A stretch of 5,176 nucleotides of DNA from Hyphomicrobiales bacterium (GTDB lineage: Bacteria > Pseudomonadota > Alphaproteobacteria > Rhizobiales > Beijerinckiaceae). Below the pieces are notes generated by a model. That model saw nothing but the letters and a program-made list of their open reading frames with translations, did not search any database and was not told the origin of the DNA. This document shows positions 1 to 5,176 of the stretch, piece after piece (position 1 is the first letter of the stretch; every line of letters starts with the position of its first letter). Where the stretch lies: assembly GCA_027489835.1 (NCBI GenBank), contig JAIXZF010000029.1:1-5176 (forward strand), written 5' to 3'. Both the position numbers and the translations under genes were made by a program.

Positions 1-1
1 C

Positions 2-1099
2 TTCATCGCCTGGCACGAGCCGGAGCACCACGTGACGCTCGCGGCCGCCCCGTTCTTCGCGCGCCGCTTCGCCAACATGCGCTGGTCGATCCTGACGCCC
101 GGCGTCAGCGTGCACTGGGATGGCGCGGCGCTGGCTGTCGCCGACGGCGCGCGCCGGTCCGATGCGCCGGACGAAGACCGGCTCGAGGAGGTCTGGAAGA
201 CCTATTACGCCTCGATCTTCAACCCCTCGCGGCTGAAGGTGAAGGCGATGACGGCGGAGATGCCGCGCAAGTTCTGGCGCAACCTGCCGGAGGCTGAGCT
301 CATCGTGCCGCTGATCCGCACGGCGGAGGCGAGATCCCGCGAGATGGTGGCGGCGGCGCCGACCCTGCCGCGCGCCGCCGCCACGTTCACGCCCCGGCAG
401 GACGACGGTCCGGCCGCCGCCATGGCCTCGCTGGGCGACGTCGCGGCCGGGCTGCGCGGCTGCCGGCGATGTCCGCTGCATTGCGCGGCCACGCAGGCGG
501 TTCCGGGCGAGGGCGCGCCGGATGCGCCGATCATGATCGTGGGCGAGCAGCCGGGCGATCAGGAGGATCTCGAAGGCCGCCCCTTCGTCGGCCCGGCCGG
601 GCAGGTGCTGGACAAGGCGCTCGAGCGCGTTGGCATCGACCGCCGCGCGAGCTGGCTCACCAATGCGGTCAAGCACTTCAAGTTCGAGCCGCGCGGCAAG
701 CGCCGCATCCATCAGTCGCCGAACCGCGCCGAGATCGGGCAGTGCCGCTGGTGGCTGGCCGAGGAAATGCGGCTGGTGAAGCCCAGGCTGGTCGTGGCGC
801 TCGGCGCCAGCGCGGCCTTCGCCCTGACCGGCCGGGCCGTCGCCGTCGGGGAGGCGCGCGGTGTGATCAGGCCGATCGCCGGAGAAGAGCTGCCTCCGCT
901 TCTGGTCACGGTGCATCCATCCTATCTGCTCAGGCTGCCCGACCGGGCGCGCAAGGTCGAGGAATGGGGGCGCTTCCTCGCCGATCTCCGTCAGGCCCCG
1001 GCCTTTCTCGACGCGCTCGCCGGGGAGGTGCCAGCCGCCGGACAAGGGTCGCCGCGCCCGGTCGGGAACACCCAGCGCGACCGTGCCACGGCCGATTGA
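2..1099 (+). CDS. DUF4130-UdgX fusion, uracil-DNA binding/repair protein (5' end outside window)
   Basis: This is the last 365 residues of a longer protein; the frame is open to the left edge, so the ATG/GTG-like codon at 32 is not taken as the start. Visible residues 1 to about 100 (HHVTLAAAPFFARRFANMRWSILTP, then FWRNLPEAE) match the DUF4130 family (TIGR03915-type putative DNA-repair proteins). Residues about 145-335 are a family-4-like uracil-DNA glycosylase fold: CRRC at 154-157, motif A GEQPGDQED from 181, the UdgX signature loop KRRIHQ with its histidine at 237 (codon 710-712), and motif B HPSYLLR from 305. In Mycobacterium smegmatis UdgX the equivalent histidine forms a covalent bond to the abasic site after uracil removal, so the protein stays on the DNA. 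A [4Fe-4S] cluster is expected from C154, C157 and C248; where family-4 enzymes have another cysteine this protein has KHFK (H225). The tail after residue 335 is low in complexity. In known genomes DUF4130 proteins are often next to a radical-SAM gene, which would lie left of the window. Confidence 0.92.
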   Translation, partial: FIAWHEPEHHVTLAAAPFFARRFANMRWSILTPGVSVHWDGAALAVADGARRSDAPDEDRLEEVWKTYYASIFNPSRLKVKAMTAEMPRKFWRNLPEAELIVPLIRTAEARSREMVAAAPTLPRAAATFTPRQDDGPAAAMASLGDVAAGLRGCRRCPLHCAATQAVPGEGAPDAPIMIVGEQPGDQEDLEGRPFVGPAGQVLDKALERVGIDRRASWLTNAVKHFKFEPRGKRRIHQSPNRAEIGQCRWWLAEEMRLVKPRLVVALGASAAFALTGRAVAVGEARGVIRPIAGEELPPLLVTVHPSYLLRLPDRARKVEEWGRFLADLRQAPAFLDALAGEVPAAGQGSPRPVGNTQRDRATAD

Positions 1100-1112
1100 C
1101 GCTCGATTGACG
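1093..1112. repeat. 9-bp tandem direct repeat at 11-nt pitch, possible regulator site
   Basis: CGATTGACG occurs exactly at 1093-1101 and again at 1104-1112 with a 2-nt spacer. The first copy contains the TGA stop of the UdgX gene; the second lies about 100 nt upstream of the LuxR-type start. No third copy is seen 11 or 22 nt on either side. The pitch of one helical turn puts both copies on one DNA face, the arrangement known for SARP-family operators (heptamer repeats at 11-bp pitch). The TTGACG within each copy also resembles a -35 hexamer, but no convincing -10 follows at 16-18 nt. Function is inferred only. Confidence 0.4.
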
Positions 1113-1199
1113 GGCAGGGCCGACCTTGCGCCGCGACGGGGCACCCGCCCCGACAGGCCCATGGCGATTCGCGTCGGGGCCTCGCCAGGCAGGCAGTAC

Positions 1200-1203
1200 G
1201 GAG
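1200..1203 (+). promoter_or_regulatory. Ribosome binding site deciding the LuxR-type start
   Basis: GGAG ends 9 nt before the ATG at 1213. This favours that start over the upstream in-frame ATG-like codon at 1126 (no Shine-Dalgarno seen, Pro/Arg-rich extension) and over the ATG at 1219, which would be 15 nt away. Confidence 0.6.
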
Positions 1204-1212
1204 CGAACGGCC

Positions 1213-1647
1213 ATGAACATGCGGATCGGCGCGAACCCGTCGCCCATCGAGGCGGTCGAAGCCGGACGGCGGCTCGATCTGGCCGGCGTCTCGGTCATCG
1301 CGATACCCCTGACGCGCTGGCGTGCGATGCGCCGCGCCGGGCAGACCGATGCCGCCGCCCCGAGACTGGGCGGCCTCGTCATCGACGGCCAGCGCTTCGC
1401 GCTCGTGCTCGCCCCCGGCGCGGCCCCGCAGGCGCGCGCGGCTTCGCCCATCGCGGCGCTTTCGGCGCGCGAGCTGCAGATCGCCCGCGCCATCGCGGAA
1501 GGGATGTCAGACAAGGAGGTCGCGCGCAGCCTCGGCATCAGCGAATACACCGTGCGCGAGCATGTGCGCCGCGTCTTCCACAAGCTCAACCTTTCAAAGC
1601 GCACCGCCCTCGTGGCCTTGCTGATGGAGGTCGGCCGCGCCGCCTGA
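1213..1647 (+). CDS. Short LuxR-type (GerE HTH) transcriptional regulator
   Basis: The predicted protein has 144 residues. The C-terminal part, about residues 82-138, is a LuxR/GerE DNA-binding domain: LSARELQIARAIAEGMSDKEVARSLGISEYTVREHVRRVFHKLNLSKRTALV holds the expected LS-RE start, the (D/N)KE-A--LGIS helix, the TV--H recognition helix and the KL-ls-R-al end. Residues 1-80 match no domain I can name; they hold a short strand-like stretch LGGLVIDGQRFALVLAP and no Asp-phosphorylation (receiver) or autoinducer-binding domain. It is therefore a small one-component or orphan regulator; what controls it is not visible. The start at 1213 is chosen for the GGAG at 1200-1203; a longer frame from 1126 would add 29 Pro/Arg-rich residues. 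It is followed by the BTAD regulator on the same strand after 116 nt, so the two may be co-transcribed or act on one target set. The DNA-binding assignment is firm, the targets are unknown. Confidence 0.88.
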   Translation: MNMRIGANPSPIEAVEAGRRLDLAGVSVIAIPLTRWRAMRRAGQTDAAAPRLGGLVIDGQRFALVLAPGAAPQARAASPIAALSARELQIARAIAEGMSDKEVARSLGISEYTVREHVRRVFHKLNLSKRTALVALLMEVGRAA

Positions 1648-1672
1648 CGCCGCTTCCGGCCTTCGTCCACCG

Positions 1673-1701
1673 TTGACGTCCCGTCACAATCTGCGATCAC
1701 T
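1673..1701 (+). promoter_or_regulatory. Candidate promoter / operator before the BTAD regulator
   Basis: TTGACG (1673-1678) is a 5/6 match to a sigma-70 -35 box. At 17 nt spacing the -10 position reads ATCACT (1696-1701), a poor match, so the promoter call is weak. The -35-like hexamer overlaps a small inverted repeat TGACG-tcc-CGTCA (1674-1686), and ATCAcTGAT (1696-1704) is a second small palindrome at the -10 position. The stretch 1673-1710 is less GC-rich than its surroundings, which fits a regulatory segment. Confidence 0.28.
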
Positions 1702-1753
1702 GATGATGTCGCGACGCAGGGCGGGCCGGCTTGGCCGGCGCACCCGGACGGAT

Positions 1754-1758
1754 GGGAG
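1754..1758 (+). promoter_or_regulatory. Ribosome binding site deciding the BTAD-regulator start
   Basis: GGGAG lies 5 nt before the ATG at 1764. The resulting N-terminus, MLEISMLGGF, is the usual beginning of SARP/BTAD proteins, so this start is preferred over the TTG at 1731 and the ATG at 1752, which lack a good Shine-Dalgarno sequence. Confidence 0.6.
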
Positions 1759-1763
1759 CGCTG

Positions 1764-3800
1764 ATGCTGGAAATCAGCATGTTGGGCGGCTTCGCCGTTC
1801 ATGTGGGCGGCCGCGAGGTCCGCTTCAGCAACCGCAAGACCTCGGCGCTCCTGGCGTGCCTGGCGCTGGGCGAGGGCGCGGCCATGCAGCGCGAGCGCCT
1901 CGTCGGCCTTCTCTGGAGCGAGACGGACGAGAACCGCGCCCGCGCCTCGCTGCGCCAGGCCCTGCATGAGCTCAAGGAGGCGCTGCGCCAGGCGGGGCAT
2001 GTGGGCTTCCAGGCCGACAAGCTTCAGGCCCGGCTCGAACGCGGCAGCTTCACGGTCGACATCGTCGAGGCGATCGCGGCCGCCGAGCGGGGCGAGGTCC
2101 ATGAGGCGATCATCGCCCGCCCGAACCCTGTCGACGACATGCTCTCGGCGCTCGAATCCGTCGACTCGGCTTTCCGGTCCTGGATCATGTCGCGGCGGCG
2201 CTCGGTCGAGGAGCAACTGGTCAGCCGCTTCGAGAAGCTGCTCGAGCAGGCGGGCCTCTCCGACCGCGAGCGCGAGACAGTGGCGCGCGCGCTGATCCAC
2301 CTCGATCCCACGCACGAGATCGCCGTCCGTCACCTGATGTCGGCGCGCCTCGGCCGTGGCGACATTTCCGGCGCGCTGAACGCCTACAAATCGCTGTGGG
2401 ACCTACTCGACGCCGAATACGAGACCGAGCCGTCGCGGCAGACGCAGGAGCTGTTCGCGGCCATCAAGATGGCGGAGGAGGGCGTGATCCCGCTTCTCCC
2501 CGCGCAGGCGGGCGCCGAGAATGCGGCGTCTGCGCTGCAGCCTGCCGCGCTCGCCGCGCCGGTGGCGCAGCGCCCCGTGGTCACGCCCGGACGCCTGCTC
2601 ATCTCCATCGCGGCCTTTGGCTGCGCGGGCCTGCATCCCGACCGGCATTACCTGGTGCAGGGCTTCCGCACCGACCTGATGTCCTCGCTGGTGAAGTTCC
2701 GCGAATGGCTGGTGCGGGACGCCTCGCGCGGCCAGGCGCCGCAGATGCTCGGCCTCGACGAATACGTGCTCGAGGCCAGCGCCTTCGAGAACGCCGGCGA
2801 GATCCGCCTGTCGCTGATGCTGCGCGACGAGCAGTCGGGCATCTATCTGTGGAGCGAGAAGCTCACCATCACCTCGGCGCTGTGGCAGGAGAACCAGCAG
2901 ACCATCGTCCGTCGCCTCGCCGCCGTGCTGAACCTGCATTTGTCCAACAGCCGGCTCTCGGCGCTTGCCCAGCCGGGGCGGGGCGACGCGCTCGCCTTCG
3001 ATCGCTGGCTGCGCGCCCAGGGCAACCTCATCACCTTCGACGCCGAGAACATGGAGCGCGCGCGCGGCACCTTCCAGCAGCTCACCATTGAGATGCCCGG
3101 CTTCGCGCCTGCCTTCAGCGCCATGGCCCAACTGCTCAACAGCTCCAACTTCGCGCGGTTCGGGGTCCGCCGCACGCCGGAGGATGTCGCCGACGCCATC
3201 CATTTCGGCTCCGAGGCCATCCGCCTCGATCCGGTCGATTCGCGCGCCCATCTCGCGCTCGGCTGGGCCTATGCGATGGCCGGGCGGCACGACCGCGCCG
3301 CCGTCCACCACGACCTCGCCCGGGAGCTGAACGAGTCCGATCCCTGGGTCCTGATGTCCGCCGGCCTCGGGGCCGCCTCGCGGGGCGAGCATGCCCTCGC
3401 CGCGGAGCTCAGCGCCAGGGCGCTCCAGCTCTGCGTCACGCCGTTGCCGGCGCACTGGCTCTACGTCGCGCAGATCGCTTATCTGCGCGGCGACTACGTG
3501 GCCTGCTCCGACGTCGATCCGCTGGCCTGGAGCGGCGTCCCCTATGCGGCCGGCTGGCGTATCGCGGCGCTGGGCAATCTCGGACGCTCGGCCGAGGCGA
3601 AGTCGGAGTTCGCCGCGTATGTCGAGCGGCTCTCCGCTTCCTGGCAGGGCAAGGAGGCCCCCGGGCCGGAGGCCGTGGCCCGGTGGTTTCTGAGCCTGTT
3701 CCCCTTCGCCCATCGCAAGGACTGGCTCAGGCTCCGGCACGGCTTTGTGGAGGCGGGCGCAAGGCTGGCGGAAGACCGGGCGGACCCGGCCGCCGCCTGA
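1764..3800 (+). CDS. SARP-like BTAD transcriptional regulator with TolB-like and TPR regions
   Basis: The 678-residue protein reads as four parts. Residues 1-95 are the OmpR-like winged helix of SARP regulators (MLEISMLGGFAVHVGGREV, then RKTSALLACLAL, RERLVGLLWSETDENRARASLRQALHELK). Residues about 97-240 are the bacterial transcriptional activation domain, helical, ending in LDPTHEIAVRHLMSARLGRGDISGALNAYKSLWDLLDAEYETEPS. An Ala/Pro-rich linker (about 241-275) leads to residues about 275-400, which resemble the TolB-like N-terminal domain found in adenylate-cyclase-like and regulator proteins of alphaproteobacteria (LLISIAAFG, HYLVQGFRTDLMSSL, RLSLMLRDEQSGIYLWSEKL). Residues about 405-620 form TPR-like helix pairs (APAFSAMAQLL, AIRLDPVDSRAHLALGWAYAMAGRHDRA, ALGNLGRSAEAKSEFAAYVERL). 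There is no P-loop ATPase domain, signal peptide or membrane segment, so it is a cytoplasmic DNA-binding protein sensing through protein or ligand contact. It sits after the LuxR-type gene and converges on the small-protein/peroxidase pair. Alternative starts at 1731 (TTG) and 1752 (ATG) are less likely. Targets are unknown. Confidence 0.9.
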   Translation: MLEISMLGGFAVHVGGREVRFSNRKTSALLACLALGEGAAMQRERLVGLLWSETDENRARASLRQALHELKEALRQAGHVGFQADKLQARLERGSFTVDIVEAIAAAERGEVHEAIIARPNPVDDMLSALESVDSAFRSWIMSRRRSVEEQLVSRFEKLLEQAGLSDRERETVARALIHLDPTHEIAVRHLMSARLGRGDISGALNAYKSLWDLLDAEYETEPSRQTQELFAAIKMAEEGVIPLLPAQAGAENAASALQPAALAAPVAQRPVVTPGRLLISIAAFGCAGLHPDRHYLVQGFRTDLMSSLVKFREWLVRDASRGQAPQMLGLDEYVLEASAFENAGEIRLSLMLRDEQSGIYLWSEKLTITSALWQENQQTIVRRLAAVLNLHLSNSRLSALAQPGRGDALAFDRWLRAQGNLITFDAENMERARGTFQQLTIEMPGFAPAFSAMAQLLNSSNFARFGVRRTPEDVADAIHFGSEAIRLDPVDSRAHLALGWAYAMAGRHDRAAVHHDLARELNESDPWVLMSAGLGAASRGEHALAAELSARALQLCVTPLPAHWLYVAQIAYLRGDYVACSDVDPLAWSGVPYAAGWRIAALGNLGRSAEAKSEFAAYVERLSASWQGKEAPGPEAVARWFLSLFPFAHRKDWLRLRHGFVEAGARLAEDRADPAAA

Positions 3801-3809
3801 GCTCAGGCG
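3794..3809. terminator. 16-bp perfect palindrome over both stop codons of convergent genes
   Basis: CGCCTGAGCTCAGGCG is a perfect palindrome. It contains the plus-strand TGA at 3798-3800 and the minus-strand TGA (read as TCA at 3803-3805). In either transcript it can fold as a 6-bp GC-rich stem with an AGCU loop. No U-run follows in either direction, so it is at best a weak bidirectional terminator or RNA-end stabiliser. The gap between the two genes is only 2 bp, leaving no room for any other terminator outside coding sequence. Confidence 0.45.
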
Positions 3810-4267
3810 CAGCTGTTGACGGTGTATTCGCCGATGCGCTCGTGGTGGAACTTCAGCAGGTCGTTCACCGTGCGCTGGTCTTCCTTGATCTTCAGGAAGT
3901 CGGTGTAGAAATCCGGCAAGTCGTACTGGCCGCGCTCCAACGGCTCGCCGCCGCCCTGCTCGGGCGGGATCGGATCGGCTTCGCCCCTCAGCAGCGCCTC
4001 GCTGCGCTCGATCATCGCCTTTGGAGGCAGCCGAAGCGCCAGCGTCTCGTGGCTGTAGCTGATGATGGCGAGCCCGCTCACCCATTTGGCCTTGGTCACG
4101 TTGCAGCCATGGGCGTTGGCCGTCGCCACCAGCTCGTCGACGGTGTTGGGCAAGGCCGGGGGCGGCGCGCCGGGGTTGAAATAGTTGCGCCCGGTGGCCC
4201 AGGATTTCACCAGCTTCCCCCAGTTCTCGGCGTTGCCGATGTCGAGGCTGCGCACGAACTTGCTCAT
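3803..4267 (-). CDS. Unrecognised 154-aa protein downstream of the heme peroxidase
   Basis: I do not recognise this family. The start at 4267 has a good Shine-Dalgarno (GGGAGAG, 4279-4273) ending a few nt upstream; a longer open frame runs up to 4870 but that extension is the shadow of the peroxidase. The protein begins MSKFVRSLDIGNAENWGKLVKSWA, has a Pro-rich turn (NPGAPPPALPNTVDEL, residues 31-46), a compact central part (GCNVTKAKWVSGLAIISYSHETLALRLPP, 54-82), an acidic/Gly/Pro linker (95-113) and a charged C-terminal helix region (YDLPDFYTDFLKIKEDQRTVNDLLKFHHERIGEY) ending NSCA. Cysteines are at 55 and 153, the second being the penultimate residue. There is no signal peptide or membrane segment, so it looks like a soluble cytoplasmic protein. 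It follows the peroxidase on the same strand after 77 nt and may be its partner, assembly factor or substrate; this is inference from position. That it is a real gene is supported by its ribosome binding site, soluble-protein composition and clean fit between neighbours. Confidence 0.75.
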   Translation of the reverse strand: MSKFVRSLDIGNAENWGKLVKSWATGRNYFNPGAPPPALPNTVDELVATANAHGCNVTKAKWVSGLAIISYSHETLALRLPPKAMIERSEALLRGEADPIPPEQGGGEPLERGQYDLPDFYTDFLKIKEDQRTVNDLLKFHHERIGEYTVNSCA

Positions 4268-4272
4268 CGGTT

Positions 4273-4279
4273 CTCTCCC
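4273..4279 (-). promoter_or_regulatory. Ribosome binding site of the 154-aa gene, abutting a hairpin
   Basis: On the minus strand GGGAGAG precedes the ATG at 4267; counting its GGAG core (4278-4275) the spacing is 7 nt. Its first G is also the last base of the inverted repeat at 4279-4319, so folding of that stem places the site right at the base of a hairpin. Confidence 0.6.
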
Positions 4280-4319
4280 GCGGACGCGTCGTCTGATGGA
4301 GCCCGCCGCGGCGTCCGCG
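4279..4319 (-). repeat. 9-bp perfect inverted repeat in the peroxidase / small-gene gap
   Basis: CGCGGACGC (4279-4287) and GCGTCCGCG (4311-4319) are exact reverse complements separated by 23 nt. On the minus-strand transcript this gives a GC-rich 9-bp stem within the 77-nt gap (4268-4344) between the peroxidase stop and the small-gene start. It could protect the 3' end of a processed upstream message, attenuate read-through or tune access to the adjacent ribosome binding site. The stem is not followed by a U-run, so a classic intrinsic terminator is unlikely. The rest of the gap shows nothing else. Confidence 0.55.
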
Positions 4320-4344
4320 CGTCGGGTCCGTTGCGCCTGCGCCC

Positions 4345-5176
4345 TCAGGCGGGCGGCGCGAAAGCCTTCAACCGGACGAGCAGCCGCAGCAGCCCGGCCA
4401 TGTCCGCCGGAGCCCCGCCCGCGCGCCCGGTCAGCTCGGGCAGGATGTCGGCATCGCCCAGGTGAAGCCGGATTGCCTTGGCCGCCGCCGCGTCGAGGCT
4501 GAGCTCCCACTCGTCCTCGATCACGCGGTGCTGGTCGAGCGCGGCGAAGATGGTCTCCGCCACCACGATCGAGCCGAGGCGGCCAAGCGTCCGGCCGAGG
4601 CCGGCAGTCGACAGGGCAAGGTCGCCCGGCGCGAACGCGGCCTCGAACACGGTGAAGAAGGGCCAGGGCGGATCGTCCGCGATCGCCGCGATCATGGCGG
4701 CGTCCAGCGCCGGGCCCTCGATCGCGTCGCCCCCGAACGGCTGGGTGAGCCAAGCCTCGACGAGCGGCCGCCAGGCCTGGTCGTAAGGGGCGAGCGCCAC
4801 TCCATCCAGCCCGGATCCCCCCGCCGCGATGCGGGCCCTGATCCGGTCGAACAGCGCCGGCACGGACCACTGCCCCGCATAGAGCGCCGACGTCATGTCG
4901 CGCTGGGCCAGGCCGCTGATGTCGGCCTCCGAGATGTCCTGGAAGGCATTGGAGCGCTCCAGCATCTGGCGGTAATGCGGCCCGATGCGGTGGCCCAGAT
5001 TGGCGACGAGCCCGGCCGCCGGGTCGTCGCGCAGGTCGAAGAACAGCGACCAGTCGACCATCCAGCTCGCGTCGAGCGGCATGCGCTCCGGCCGGCGGCG
5101 GGAGCTGAACATCAGGAAATTGACGTTCTCCGGCAGGTTGCTGAACCGGTTGAAGTCGTAGCGGTCGCGCACCAGC
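4345..5176 (-). CDS. Animal-type heme peroxidase family protein, C-terminal 276 residues
   Basis: The gene enters from the right edge; the frame is open at the end (the first visible residues are LVRDRYDFNRFS), so the GTG at 5172 is not taken as the start. The order of motifs follows the bacterial members of the animal heme peroxidase family (PF03098-like): a VRDRYDFN segment that follows the proximal-histidine helix (the GHS part is outside the window), LDASWMVDWSLFFDL at about 34-48, the ISGLAQRD segment at 86-93 where relatives have a conserved RNL-RG-LP-GQ block, then DDPPWPFFTVFEAAF at 167-181 (relatives: TPLWFYILKEAE), LGRTLGRLGSIVVAETIFAAL at 193-212 (relatives: LG-VGGRIVAEV) and the end ADMAGLLRLL at 257-266. 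The RNL-RG-LP-GQ block is degenerate here (AQRDMTSALYAGQWSVP), so this member is divergent and its peroxidase activity is not assured. The catalytic distal and proximal histidines cannot be judged because they lie outside the window. No signal peptide can be checked. It is upstream of the 154-aa gene on the same strand and probably in one transcript with it. Confidence 0.75.
   Translation of the reverse strand, partial: LVRDRYDFNRFSNLPENVNFLMFSSRRRPERMPLDASWMVDWSLFFDLRDDPAAGLVANLGHRIGPHYRQMLERSNAFQDISEADISGLAQRDMTSALYAGQWSVPALFDRIRARIAAGGSGLDGVALAPYDQAWRPLVEAWLTQPFGGDAIEGPALDAAMIAAIADDPPWPFFTVFEAAFAPGDLALSTAGLGRTLGRLGSIVVAETIFAALDQHRVIEDEWELSLDAAAAKAIRLHLGDADILPELTGRAGGAPADMAGLLRLLVRLKAFAPPA

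Noticed and set aside
1107..1135. TTGACG as the -35 box of a LuxR-type gene promoter
   Set aside because: No AT-containing -10 hexamer is found at 16-18 nt; the hexamer is better described as part of the tandem repeat.
1126..1212. Longer N-terminus for the LuxR-type regulator
   Set aside because: No Shine-Dalgarno is seen before 1126 and the extra 29 residues are Arg/Pro/Gly-rich, unlike the rest of the protein.
1724..1739. GGCCGGC repeated with a 2-nt spacer, able to form a 6-bp stem
   Set aside because: GCCGGC is self-complementary and common in such GC-rich DNA; the loop is only 3 nt and there is no U-run, so it is not called a terminator.
930..2333. 467-codon open frame on the minus strand
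   Set aside because: It runs antisense to the ends and bodies of three well-supported genes, has an Arg/Ala/Pro-rich composition typical of high-GC shadow frames, and shows no recognisable domain.
2403..4085. 560-codon open frame on the minus strand
   Set aside because: It is antisense to the BTAD regulator and overlaps the 154-aa gene in another frame; composition is Arg/Gly/Ala-rich and no family motif is visible.
3683..4465. 260-codon plus-strand open frame over the convergent junction
   Set aside because: It overlaps three supported genes out of frame, has no ribosome binding site of note and no recognisable domain.
4268..4870. N-terminal extension of the 154-aa protein up to 4870
   Set aside because: The extension is an Arg-rich shadow of the peroxidase coding sequence; the ATG at 4267 has its own strong ribosome binding site.

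Overview
The window is GC-rich throughout, with the strong G/C third-position bias and long antisense shadow frames of a high-GC alphaproteobacterium. The gene content (a DUF4130-UdgX fusion, a short LuxR-type regulator and a BTAD/TPR regulator) fits the Hyphomicrobiales (Rhizobiales). This placement is an inference from protein style, because no rRNA or other marker gene is present.

Layout: (1) From the left edge to 1099, plus strand, lies the 3' part of a DNA-repair gene: the end of a DUF4130 domain fused to a UdgX-type uracil-DNA glycosylase-fold domain. (2) 1100-1212 is a short gap that opens with a 9-bp tandem repeat at an 11-nt pitch. (3) 1213-1647, plus strand, encodes a 144-aa LuxR-type HTH regulator with no receiver or autoinducer domain. 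(4) 1648-1763 is a slightly less GC-rich gap with a candidate promoter and small inverted repeats. (5) 1764-3800, plus strand, encodes a 678-aa SARP-like regulator: winged helix, BTAD, TolB-like domain, then TPR-like helices. (6) On the minus strand, converging on the regulator with a 2-bp gap, are a 154-aa protein of unknown function (4267-3803) and, upstream of it, the C-terminal part of an animal-type heme peroxidase (right edge to 4345). The minus genes are separated by 77 nt that hold a 9-bp inverted repeat next to the ribosome binding site of the small gene.

The repair gene looks unrelated to the rest. The two regulators and the peroxidase/small-protein pair form a plausible accessory module, with a transcriptional switch facing a secreted or cytosolic oxidative enzyme and a partner protein. 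That link rests on proximity only. No tRNA, rRNA, CRISPR array, insertion sequence or strong intrinsic terminator was seen.
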